This document shows, one piece after another, positions 23,782-33,410 of a stretch of DNA of 64,000 bases. Positions within the stretch are counted from its first letter, which is position 1, and the number at the start of each line of letters is the position of its first letter. The stretch is from NCBI GenBank assembly GCA_022266195.1, contig WHVY01000001.1, positions 9,548,001 to 9,612,000 on the forward strand. Reading direction: 5' to 3'. This stretch comes from Tetranychus cinnabarinus. Taxonomy: Eukaryota; Arthropoda; Arachnida; Trombidiformes; Tetranychidae. The notes beneath the pieces are model-generated. The model was not told where the DNA came from and made no database searches. It saw only the letters and a list, made by a program, of their open reading frames with translations. The translations under genes and the position numbers were made by a program.

Positions 23782-23922
23782 ATGGTCATTGAACTGTATC
23801 AATTACCTTACTCTGCTCCTTGTCTACAAGTAAGAATAGTTACTAAAATCCTCAATATTCCCATTGAGACTATACATGTTAATCTGCAGAAAGGTGAACA
23901 CTTCAAACCCGAATATCTAAAG
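23782..23922 (+). pseudogene. GST exon-1 pseudogene (copy 3)
   Basis: Matches exon 1 of the array over all 47 codons (MVIELYQLPYSAPCLQVR), closest by eye to copy 2, including its leader (TTTGAATCATAAAA before the ATG). The donor is destroyed: where other copies have AAG then GTATGT, this one reads AAGTCTAACG. Exons 2 and 3 are absent before the next transposons, so no GST can be made. Confidence 0.88.
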
Positions 23923-23967
23923 TCTAACGAATATCCTTGTTGTTTCAATTTAGATCTTAAGGTTTTT

Positions 23968-24070
23968 CATTTAAGTTTCAAAACTTCGTTGCGCACCAAT
24001 GAGCATAAAAAATGCGAATTTCAATAACATTAAATTATAATATAATTAAAGAAGTTTTGAAACTTAAATG
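23968..24070. repeat. 20-bp perfect inverted repeat just behind the GST pseudogene
   Basis: Arms 23968-23987 and 24051-24070 are perfect reverse complements (CATTTAAGTTTCAAAACTTC) around a 63-bp loop. This may be a small foldback element that removed or replaced the rest of the GST copy. No target duplication was identified. Confidence 0.6.
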
Positions 24071-24349
24071 TCAACTACTCGAGCAGCGTTCATCACAGAG
24101 TGTCGAAACTTGATCAGAAAGATTTTACGTCTTCGAAAATGATGCCCAGCACTCAGAATGTCCTCTAACATGAGCAGCAGTGATTTCCGAAAAATGACCT
24201 TGAATGACCTTGACCTTGAAACATAAAAAATGAATGTCCCTAAACTCACCATATTCGATTCCCAGGTCAAAGGGATGTCTTGTTGCGCATTTATTGCCGT
24301 TCAACATCTTACTAAGTAGCTGAAAAGGGCTGTATCTACAATCAATATT

Positions 24350-24745
24350 GTAGTTCAGGTAATAGTTACATATATTTATTTAATTCAATTACAGAGTAAA
24401 GAAATTTACACTTAATAAGGAGTTTCGGGTTGCTCAATCGTGCATCTTATAGACCAGATGGGTAAACAGTGATGAGTCTAAAGCTTTCAGGTTGTAAAAT
24501 ATATGATGGTTGATAAGGATTTGAAGTCAGAATCTCAAACGGTCACTCAGTTTATAACTTGGTACATCTAGTCATGTAATTGTTCACGTCCTGGAGTCAG
24601 AATATCATAAAAATGCTTAGTTCATAGCACTGAACATATCTAGTCTTATAACATATTCACTTCACTTCTAGTCAACTTAAGGTCAATTCACCAAGAATCT
24701 CAATGGTATAGTTGTCTCACTTGTACAGTTGTTGATTCCACCACA
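24350..24745 (-). mobile_element. Possible solo LTR
   Basis: On the minus strand the segment starts TGTGGTGGAATC and ends CTACA (inverted TGTRG termini), has AAATAAATATAT late in its length, and contains no ORF. Flanking five-base sequences (AATAT and ATTAT) match at four of five positions. It abuts the mariner at 24752. LTR identity is tentative. Confidence 0.3.
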
Positions 24746-24751
24746 ATTATA

Positions 24752-25952
24752 TTAAGGTGTTTCAGTCAAAATGGTTGAACTTTATTTTTTAATATCTTCT
24801 TTGATATCGGGACAAAATTAATGATACTAGGTATGATGAAGGTAATGGCCCTCAGAATTGATGACCCGTTGCCATCTTTCGGGTAAACGCTGCATGGCGT
24901 CCATTTTACCACTTTCATTGAGCTCACTCACAACTCGTTTTAAATTGTCTTCAAATTCTTGCCAAGTACTGTGTTGTATTCCTCTTAGGCGTCTTTTCAA
25001 AATACCAAAGCATCCATAGTCTAGTGGACTTATATCTGGACTATACGGGGGCTGATGCCATAAGCTGATTCCATGTCTGTCCAACCATTCCTTCACGTCT
25101 CTATGTTTATGGGATCTGGCGTTGTCATGAAGTAGCCACAGCTGATCTGAAGACCTTGTGCCTAGCCAATGTCGCACATGTCGCTCCAAAAAACTTTTAT
25201 AAAATTGGCCATCAACAGTCTTTCTTTCGGCAAGCAGCTCATAAAAGGCAATTTTATCGAATTCTATTCCCATTACTAGCATTCTTTTGTTAGCATGAAT
25301 GTTTTGACGTAGGATCTCTGCTGGTTGTTCACCTACTTCATACCAACCTCTTGGTTGCGATCTATCGGGCTCCATGTAAAGTGCTACCCAAGTTTCATCG
25401 ATAGATATGGTTCTTTCAAGCAATTTTTTATAAGTTTGTAAGCTATCGCGACATTCTAGGACACGATGTTCAAGTTGATCTTCAGATAAATTATGGGGTA
25501 CCCATCGCTCACCTTTTTTGGTCATCTTCAACTCTTCGCTCAAAATCCTATAAACAGTGGCAATAGGGATTCCAGTGAAGCTCGCTAGTGGCTTATGGTC
25601 CAATTTCTGTCATGCATAATAGCTTCCTTGACTGCTGCAATTCGTTGATCTTTAACATCAAGTTTTGGTGCACTACCACCAAAGTGTCCACTTGTGTCCA
25701 CCTCGCCGTTGTTGTACTTTGTAATCCAGTTTTCTACTGTCCGTTGGCTTACAGCAGCAGAGCGTACTTTTCACAAGGGCTTTGGGGATCATAGATGCAG
25801 AAAAACTCTAAAGTCACATGAATTTGATGATTTCACGCTGAATTTGTGGGGTAATTGAATCGGCTGCCTTTTCTTTAACATCCATAGTTAGTTAATTGGA
25901 GAACTAGTTAAAATATATAGTCATTACAGATAACTTTACTTGAGCACCTCAA
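24752..25952 (-). mobile_element. Mariner transposon, nearly complete
   Basis: A 1201-bp element flanked by TA (24750-24751 and 25953-25954). Its termini are imperfect inverted repeats (TTAAGGTGTTTCAGT against TTGAGGTGCTCAAGT, 12 of 15). The length is normal for mariner. It inserted immediately behind the copia gag fragment on its right. Confidence 0.85.
24827..25899 (-). pseudogene. Mariner transposase, frameshifted N-terminal part
   Basis: The 258-residue open part (complement 24827-25603) has the catalytic triad: SIDETW, LHDNARSH, and PPYSPDISPLDY, with 34 residues between the last two aspartates (D34D, mariner type). It ends RWQRVINSEGHYLHHT. Upstream the frame continues as RTVENWITKYNNGEVDTSGH and KLDVKDQRIAAVKEAI, but a one-base loss near 25600 makes a TAG. 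Further shifts and stops lie between there and the likely start (MDVKEKAADSITPQIQREII, near 25886). The catalytic domain is intact but the helix-turn-helix part cannot be read through, so the copy is probably inactive. Confidence 0.85.
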
Positions 25953-25956
25953 TAAT

Positions 25957-26502
25957 CTAACATTCAACACTTTCTTTAAAAACTTCATATTCTGAAGGTA
26001 AATCATCAAGAACTTTTAATATCAATTCATTTTCATCTATTTTTACTCCTAAATCAAACAATTGCTGAGTAATTGTTTCAAGCTTATTAAAGTAACTAAG
26101 AACAGTATGTGATGAGTTAAATTTCAATTCGGATAATTTTCTTTTGTGGTGCCAAACATTCTGAGTTGCTCGTTGTTCTTTATAATCTAAAATATTTGAG
26201 TACATCTGAGCAGATGTCTTACAAGCAGTAATTAAATTAACAACACTTACAGGTATTGATGAAGTCATGATGGTTGCAATGTTGGCATCTTACCTCTTCC
26301 ATTGATCAATTTGCTTCAATCGGGTAGCTTGTTCCCTTGTTTCGTCTTCACCTTCTTCAAGTGGTAATGGCTCTGTACACGGCTCCTTGCCCAACAAAAT
26401 ATCCAATCCTCCTTTGGATGCAGCAATTCTTTCAACATTAATCTTCCATAGTGGGTAGTTGAGTTCGTCAAGTTTGCTAATATTGAATTCACGTTCAGTC
26501 AT
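25957..26502 (-). pseudogene. Ty1/copia-type gag fragment
   Basis: Starts at complement 26502 with MTEREFNISKLDELNYPLWK, the KL...NY..W motif of copia gag (UBN2 family). A one-base shift near 26285 moves the frame, then it continues TSSIPVSVVNLITACKTSAQ and VLDDLPSEYEVFKESVE, the classic copia gag LDDLPSEY block. It stops at the mariner boundary. No protease, integrase or reverse transcriptase follows, so only the 5' end of the element remains. The LTR and primer-binding site lie 200 bp upstream, as expected. Confidence 0.85.
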
Positions 26503-26701
26503 TTTGTTGCGATGACAATTTTAATTGTAACGATAAAACACACAATTGAATAATTCAAATTCAATATAAATAATCAAGAAAATTTAAGTGCTGAGCACTT
26601 AGATGAAGCTTTGAAGATGAACAAAATTTAGAGATGCAAATATGTGGTTAAACACAATAAGCAAAGCTTAACACAGCAACAAATGAGTTTCACAAAAACG
26701 A

Positions 26702-26716
26702 GCTGGGCCCATAACC
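26702..26716 (-). promoter_or_regulatory. Copia-type primer-binding site (initiator tRNA-Met)
   Basis: The minus strand reads GGTTATGGGCCCAGC directly after the LTR end. The plus strand, GCTGGGCCCATAACC, equals the anticodon arm of eukaryotic initiator tRNA-Met, the internal site used as primer by Drosophila copia and relatives. Confidence 0.85.
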
Positions 26717-27416
26717 TGTTGGTTTGAGGCAAAAAATTTATTGAACAATAAGAAAGGTTTACAAGTTTACTTCTCTGGGTCTACATCACGACTGTTGTTG
26801 TGTTAAGGTTAACTCTTATTTTTAAGAGAAGATTCAAATTTACTTTTGCAATCGACATTTTCACAAAGACATTTGTAAGATAACCTTTAGGTTATCGGAG
26901 TAAAAACTGGTTCAGTGAAAGGATAAGTTAAGAAGAAAGTAGCGAGAGTAAAAATGAAGTAATTATGTTTAAGCTTTTTAAAGCTAAGATGGACATTTGT
27001 GAAGCACACTGCGAAGGGTGAAATATATTGAAAGATATTCATGCATAAGACGCGAGGCCCCTTGAAGCCGAGAGTCTTATCAATGAATATCTTTGTGTCA
27101 ATGAATGTTGGTATGAATGAAAATAAATGGTTATCAGTGAAATGAATGAAATAATAAAATGAGGTTCATTGATTGGTAAATGTATTGTCAATTGTAATTA
27201 CTGCTTTTAGGTTAAAAGTAAAAATTATGTTGATATCAAAGTTGAGTTATGAACATCAAGTACTCAAAATGTTTGTTTGATTATGGTTTTGTGCATCAAA
27301 TAACTAGTAAGAAAATTATTGAATGAATTTTAGTTTCAAGAAATGTTTAGTAATTGTTTGCAGTGATTAAAGGATGAAGAGCAAAGTGATTTGGTTAACA
27401 TGTCGACATGTTAACA
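26717..27416 (-). mobile_element. 5' LTR of the Ty1/copia element
   Basis: About 700 bp of AT-rich non-coding DNA bounded by TGTT...AACA (minus reading). Its inner end is fixed by the adjoining primer-binding site. The outer end, at a palindrome, is inferred and may be off by some bases. No second LTR is present in the window. Confidence 0.6.
27394..27415. repeat. 22-bp perfect palindrome at the copia LTR outer edge
   Basis: Self-complementary sequence centred on GTCGAC; half-site GTTAACATGTC. It lies where the LTR is inferred to begin. Confidence 0.8.
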
Positions 27417-27458
27417 ATGTAGTTATTTAACAAACTTATACCAGTTTTGTTGTGTTAA

Positions 27459-28960
27459 TGTGCTGCGCTGGTATTAGTGCAATATACTTTTCACAAAACA
27501 ATGGCTTTCCTAAAAAAAGTGGTACAACATTAGTTAGAGCTCGAAGAGATATGACTAATGATATATACATCAATGCTGAAAATTATGTCGTTGGTGAGTA
27601 ACTGATGACCCAAGTTCGATTCGAAAAAGTGAAAAAATTGAAAAATTTAAGGTATAATGAAATTAATGGTAAATATGCTTATAAGAGTGAATCTGTTGTA
27701 GTCATGAAGTCTGATTACAAACAACATCTTCTTTATGGGATCATCAAAGGAAAATTTGCCTTAATTTCTTTGGATTTTGGTTTTAATGAGGTGAATGCTG
27801 AACATAAATGGCAAATCCTAGATAAAGGCAATCGCTCCCAAGTTAATTGAATTACAGTGATGGAATAAACAGTTGAGCTTCATATTGGACGGTCTGGTTT
27901 GATTGAGGAGTCAGTTTTCATGGAAATACTTGAGTCTAATGGATCTCTACTTGTAAGCTTTTGACTAATCTTTGATAAGTAAACTCAACATGTGTGTATT
28001 CACAATAATTGAATAATTTTATTTAATACCCCATAATATATCAATGTTGACAAAATCTCACCCTATTAACTGTTTACAATTGTGGAGAAAACTTAACATA
28101 CATTTGTCGTGAAGAAACGCTCATCCTATGCTGTACCTTTACTGAATGAATTTTTGTCCTTAACCGAGATCAAATGAATTCACCAAATTATGAACTGCCT
28201 CGAAAGAGAGAGAGAGACAATTTTACCTAAATTTAACTTCGGGTTTGGTTCTTAACAAGAAACAGAAAAATAGTCCATCCTATTCGACATTACCTTATTT
28301 TACAAGCAATGACTCGCTCATTTCAAATGATGGTAAGACTTAGACTCATTACTATTTGATACTATTAAATCAATACTCAACTCGATACTTTTAATTTTTA
28401 GATGCTTCATATATTCCAGCATTGGAATCGGAGGTGGCCATGGATTCAGTAACCGTTCAAAGCGATAATTCGATTGTATTGATTGACTCAGAGCGCTATT
28501 CAGCAGTATACAGTTTAAACGAACACGAATCTCCACAAGTTTTAGCAACATTTTGTTGTTCAGCAAATACAACCCGATTTGAGATTAAAATGTAGAAGGT
28601 AAATCAAATTTCGCTATCAATTAATCTTTTTTAATTCCAATATCATTTACATTTCAGGTCAACATCAACAACAACAGGTTCATTTTGCAGGGCTTCATAG
28701 ATGTATAAAAACATCTCGGTGATTCTGTCGAATGGAATGTCACGATCGTGGCCGATTGCGTTGTGTTCTACCAAAGCACTCTGGGATCTTGCATCAAAGG
28801 AGATACTCTTGCATACTTAACAACTCAAAGGAGACCCGATTACATTTCAGGGACGAAAAACGTTTTTCTATGCGTATCTAAGTCCCTCTAAGTGAGTGGA
28901 TCTCCGTCTATCTAAGTGGATTCATATTTTCACAATTAGAATTGAAGAATACACACCATG
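27459..28960 (+). pseudogene. Decayed multi-exon-like coding region, unknown
   Basis: Several plus-strand coding-like pieces. At 27459 an ATG frame reads GTTLVRARRDMTNDIYINAE and meets a good GTGAGT donor at 27595. At 27614 QVRFEKVKKLKNLRYNEING and LLYGIIKGKFALISLDFGF run to a stop. At 28402, after TTTTTAG, comes ALESEVAMDSVTVQSDNSIV and SAVYSLNEHESPQVLATFCC, then an in-frame TAG before a GTAAAT donor. At 28660, after TTTCAG, comes VNINNNRFILQGFIDV, a stop, then SVEWNVTIVADCVVFYQSTL. Splice sites sit at plausible places but stops interrupt the frame. I recognise no family. Probably a dying host gene, or one whose exons I have not joined correctly. Confidence 0.35.
28205..28217. repeat. (AG)n microsatellite
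   Basis: Short AG run in the decayed region before GST copy 4. Confidence 0.7.
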
Positions 28961-29497
28961 GGTATGGACCGTCCGCGATTAAGTTTTATAGATTTAAAGC
29001 ACATATCCAGGCTGGCGTCAATCTAATTTATAATGGTATGATATAGAATGAACTTTTATTCATTTGTTGTTATTCATTAAAATAAATCTCATATTTATTA
29101 AATAAAATTTCATGCACTTCTAGATAATCATTATTGCGCTTGTATTTCGATATTATAATAGTTTTAACTGACATTGAAACGACTTTTGCAATTATTTTTT
29201 TTTAATGAAAATCCCCAATTTTTGACCTCAAATATCTCAGAAACCATTAAGCATGCAGAAAAAACCCTTTAAGGTGTTGCCTCACTCATCAATCTCTATC
29301 GAATGACACTTATCTCATTCAAATCCGTTTTAGGCATCTCGCGGGGTTCCCTTGTAAGAATCACATTTATTGATATAAACTTCTCTAAGATTTCAGGGAT
29401 CTACTATAACTTCTGTGATCCAATAAAATTACTCAACATTGAGAGATTATGAAAATTGCGTTCAATTGTACTTAACCAGAAATGCATGTGTACAGTT

Positions 29498-29635
29498 AGA
29501 TCCCAGATAATGAAATAAATTTATCAACGATCCCTAATCAAGGTGGAGTTTATTCATTTGAATTTCATCAAAGGATAACGATGAAAAGAATAGTGAAAAT
29601 AAGCTATTATTCAGTATTCTCATTATCTGGGATCT
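29498..29635. mobile_element. Small foldback element/MITE upstream of GST copy 4
   Basis: A 138-bp segment with perfect 16-bp inverted ends (AGATCCCAGATAATGA), extendable to 19 with one mismatch. No ORF. One end of the same element lies at 16986-17004, at the matching place before the orphan GST leader, so it was carried along by array duplication. No clear target duplication. Confidence 0.6.
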
Positions 29636-29796
29636 CACATGATTAGATGTTGACGCAAAACTACTATCATCTTTTTATAATTAAATAAGGATTCTCTACA
29701 TCGTCCTGAATAAAAACCGTCACTTGAGTTTCATTGTTAGTTAAATTATTTTCTTATTTTTTGCTTGATTAACTTAAGTCGATCTGAGTTATCATA

Positions 29797-31628
29797 ATGG
29801 TCATCGAATTGTACCAAATACCCTTCTCTGCTCCTTGCCGACAAGTAAGAATGGTTGGTAAAATCCTTAATATTCCCATTGAGACTAAACCTCTTGATCT
29901 GATGAAAGGCGAACACTTAAAACCCGAATTTCTGAAGGTATGTTGTTCCAATTTAAATCTCATAATCAGGTTATATTGTTTAAATCTTTGTAATTATCGA
30001 TTTGTCTAGAATGGAAGTAAAAAAATACCTGGCCCACTTGTTGCTTTACTAGTTGACTTTGGCAAGCAAGTGTTTTTCATTTCTCAATTCTGAATCCTTT
30101 CATATTTTCAAACAAATATTGACTTACGATAGTAATAGTCTTCTCAATCATCATAATCATGATGATACATTCATATCGAAAGCTATTTCATTGACAGCTA
30201 CAATTACACCTTTAATAGACTAATAAATAATGTATCAGGAAAACCAGCAAACCAGTAATTAAGTAGTTTATTACAAACGATCAAATGATATGGTTTTTAT
30301 TCAATTACCGCCATTTTACTCTAATTATTAAATAATACTACCTTTCGAAATTGAATTGACAGTTTCTCAATTTACTATTTCACTAAATACTGTTATCCGC
30401 TGTCTGATATGTCGCACTTTTCCTCGAAAATTCCTCGAAAGAGAGTGGCCTTATTTGAGCAGCTAGGTAAAAAATGTTTCAATATCACGCCATGAAACCA
30501 TGGCAAAGCATCATGAAATCAAAAGTGACATAAAGTATGTCGTAGGTGCCTTGTTGAAGCAAGACTGATCGCTAACAGGACCAACATCTATGAGAGAAGA
30601 CCAACCGAAAAGACGATTCTGTTTAAGTCGCGGAATTTTCTATCCCTTTAATATTTCTAGTTTTTATAAACTAAAAGAAATTTCTTCTACGAAAAAAACG
30701 ATGAATTCATAAATAAAATGCAATATTTTCTTTTTCTTTTAGATCAACCCTTTCCATTGTATTCCAACATTGGTGGATGATGGATTTGCTTTATGGGAAA
30801 GGTGAGACACTTAAGATAATAGATGATGGACTATTTGATGAACTGGGTTCAGGGAATACAGCTAAATGTCCTGGTTGCATTGTAATGTGCACAATGGATA
30901 CGCATTTAAAGCAAAGTTAATCAAAAAGACATTCATTATCGAAAAAAATGAATCATAAATTTCTCTATACATTTGAGTGGTTCTTCATGACCAAATTAAG
31001 GCTTTCTAGCTTGATTTGGTGAAATATGAAAAAATGAATAAAATTATACATTTAGTTTATTATACATTATATATGTAGTTTAAGAAAGAAGAGTTCGGTT
31101 CTGCGATTGAATTTTCAAGATGGTGATGAGCTGTTTCATGAATTTAATTACTTCTTTCTCCATATTCCACTTTACAGTCGGGCAATCATGACTTATTTGG
31201 TTAACAAGTATGCACCTGAAAGTAGTCTTTATCCCAAAGATGTGAAAGCTCGTGCAACTGTCGAACGATGGCTTTACTGGGATAATGGATCACTCTATCC
31301 TGCTCTTGTTGCTTACTATTCCCCTATTGTACGTTACCGAGTCAAACCAGATCCAGCAGTTGCAACACTTTTCATGGACAAAGTTAAGCTTCTTGATGAG
31401 GCCCTTACAAAGACCAAGTACTTGTGTGGAGACACCATTACATTGGCCGACCTTTCTGTTTTGTGTACAATTACAGCTGCTAAAGCTGTTTACCTTGATC
31501 TCGGTGCATTTAAAAATGTTGAACGTTGGTTGAAGGAGCTGGAATCTAACTATGCTAGTTGGTGGAAAGAGTTGGTCACTGACCCTGAGGAAGGATACAG
31601 AAGTTTCCTTCGAGATTATCTTCCTTAA
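29797..31628 (+). CDS. Delta-class glutathione S-transferase, copy 4
   Basis: Exons 29797-29937, 30743-30801 and 31178-31628 encode 216 residues. LPFSAPCRQV-type start reads IPFSAPCRQVRMVG with Ser11; HCIPTLVDDG and ESRAI are intact; TLADLSVLCTI is the helical N-cap. Its variable stretch (PALVAYYSPIVRYRVKPDPA) differs from the other copies while the flanks are nearly identical. The gene lies beyond the transposon block but keeps the array's leader and intron pattern. Introns share blocks with copy 6 (AACATCTATGAGAxAA), so copies 4 and 6 seem closest. No canonical AATAAA is close behind the stop. Confidence 0.92.
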
Positions 31629-31639
31629 AACTCTGCGTT

Positions 31640-32750
31640 GTATTATTAATAGCACTCATACTGGCTGGCAATCATCATAACGATTCTTTATCAATTTAAA
31701 TTTGTTTCACTAACTAATATTGATTAAATCAATTATAAACTACAATATATTGAAAGATTAAATCATTCAAGATCCTACCAAAAAAATTATAGCATTGTAT
31801 TAAGTTACTTAGGCTGTCAGATTTTAGACTTGATTTATAAAGCTAAACACAAATCTTATGCGTTAGAAGGATATTCATTATTAAATGAATTAATACGATT
31901 TTACTCGGTATTCAGTCATATAATGTTCAAAATGAAAGCTAACTTTTGGTCAAAGAATAAAGATTGTAGGAGATGCCATTCTTGAAATATTGAGACGGAA
32001 AGTTTTAATGCCAATGGGCCAAAATCAAGAAAACTGTTGCTAAATTGATGAAAGTATTTGATCCAGGATGTGAACGAGTGATTTTTATGGACAAATAATA
32101 AGTTTCAGCTAGTTGACTTTACAATCAAAGAAAGCGATCGTTTTAAAAGGAAATCGAACTAATCTGTTTAGCAGAAAAAGAAAAATTCTATTTCACAAAA
32201 TGAATACATTTCCTGGTTGGTAATGAAAAGATACATCAGCTCTATGAGTTTTATGAAAAAATCTAGATTTTCTCGAAAACAGTTCATAAGAGAAATCTTT
32301 AAATCGTACAAACGGACTCAGTTTTTATGCCCTCGTAGACAAACAGAGTCTAAATTTGAACGAAATTGATTTTTGCCCATTTGTGCCAATTTATGTTAAG
32401 TTATGTTAAGTTAGTTTTTATTAACAACCACTCATTTCATCATTTATTGTTTCATTTTGATTTCAGTTATATTTTTCCTATTTATCTAAAAATAAGATAA
32501 ATAATAAATATCATTTAAGAATTACATTTTATCTTTGATTGATATAGACTTCTCCAGAATTTCTATGACTTTCTGTATCTGATAAAATTACTCAGTTGCG
32601 AATGATTATGAAAATCGTAGCGATCAAGCGTACTTAATCCAGAAAGCTTGATAATTATTTACTTCACTCTTTGCTGTGTATTAATATGATGATTAGTAGC
32701 TCACCCATAACTAATTATTTTGTGCTTGATCAACTGAGGTCAATTTAAGT
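31640..32750. other. Spacer with duplicated GST upstream flank
   Basis: The first 800 bp show no gene. From about 32440 the sequence resembles the flanks before copies 4 and 6 (TTTGATTGATATAGACTTCTC, GATAAAATTACTCA, CCAGAAAGCTTGATAATTAT), so the array was duplicated with several hundred bases of upstream DNA. Confidence 0.5.
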
Positions 32751-32757
32751 TATCAAA

Positions 32758-33060
32758 ATGGTCATCGAACTGTACCAATCTATATCATCTCGTGCAACAG
32801 TCGATCGATGGCTTCACTGGGACCCTGGTTCACTCTATGCAACACTTTTCTCGTACTATTCTCCTATTATCCAAGGAATCAAACCCGATCCAGCAATCGC
32901 TATTCTTTTTATGAATAAAGTTAAGATTCTTAACTAGTCACTCGCAAACGCAAAGTACTTGTGTGGAGGCACAGTTAGTTTTGGCTGACCTTGCTGTTAC
33001 GACCAACATAACAAAGGCTAAAGGTGCATATCTTGGTGTCAATCTCCTTAATCCTTGAGA
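32758..33060 (+). pseudogene. GST deletion pseudogene (copy 5)
   Basis: The leader and first seven codons of exon 1 (MVIELYQ) are joined, through about eleven bases of unclear origin, directly to mid exon 3 (SRATVDRWLHWDPGSLYATL). Exon 2, most of exon 1 and both introns are gone. The remaining frame has an in-frame TAG (after KVKILN) and later frameshifts. The active site is lost. Confidence 0.9.
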
Positions 33061-33410
33061 ATGGTGACAATTATAGCAATGGAATGATTTATCTGAGAAT
33101 TATATTTTATCTTTGATTGGTGTAAATTTATCCAGATTTCTATGATTTTCTTTGACTGCTGTGATCTGATAAAAATTGTGAGTGATTATGGAAATCGTAG
33201 CGTTCAATTGTACTTAACCCAGAAAGCTTGATAAATATAACTTCACTCTTCTCTGTCTATCATGATTAGCTGTTAACCCATAACTACTATCATCTTTTAT
33301 GAATAAACAAGGTTAGCTCTACATCGTACTGAATAAGAATATCAATTGAGTTTCATTTACAGGTAAAATACTTTGTGCTTGATTAACTGAAGTCAATTTA
33401 AATTCCCAAA

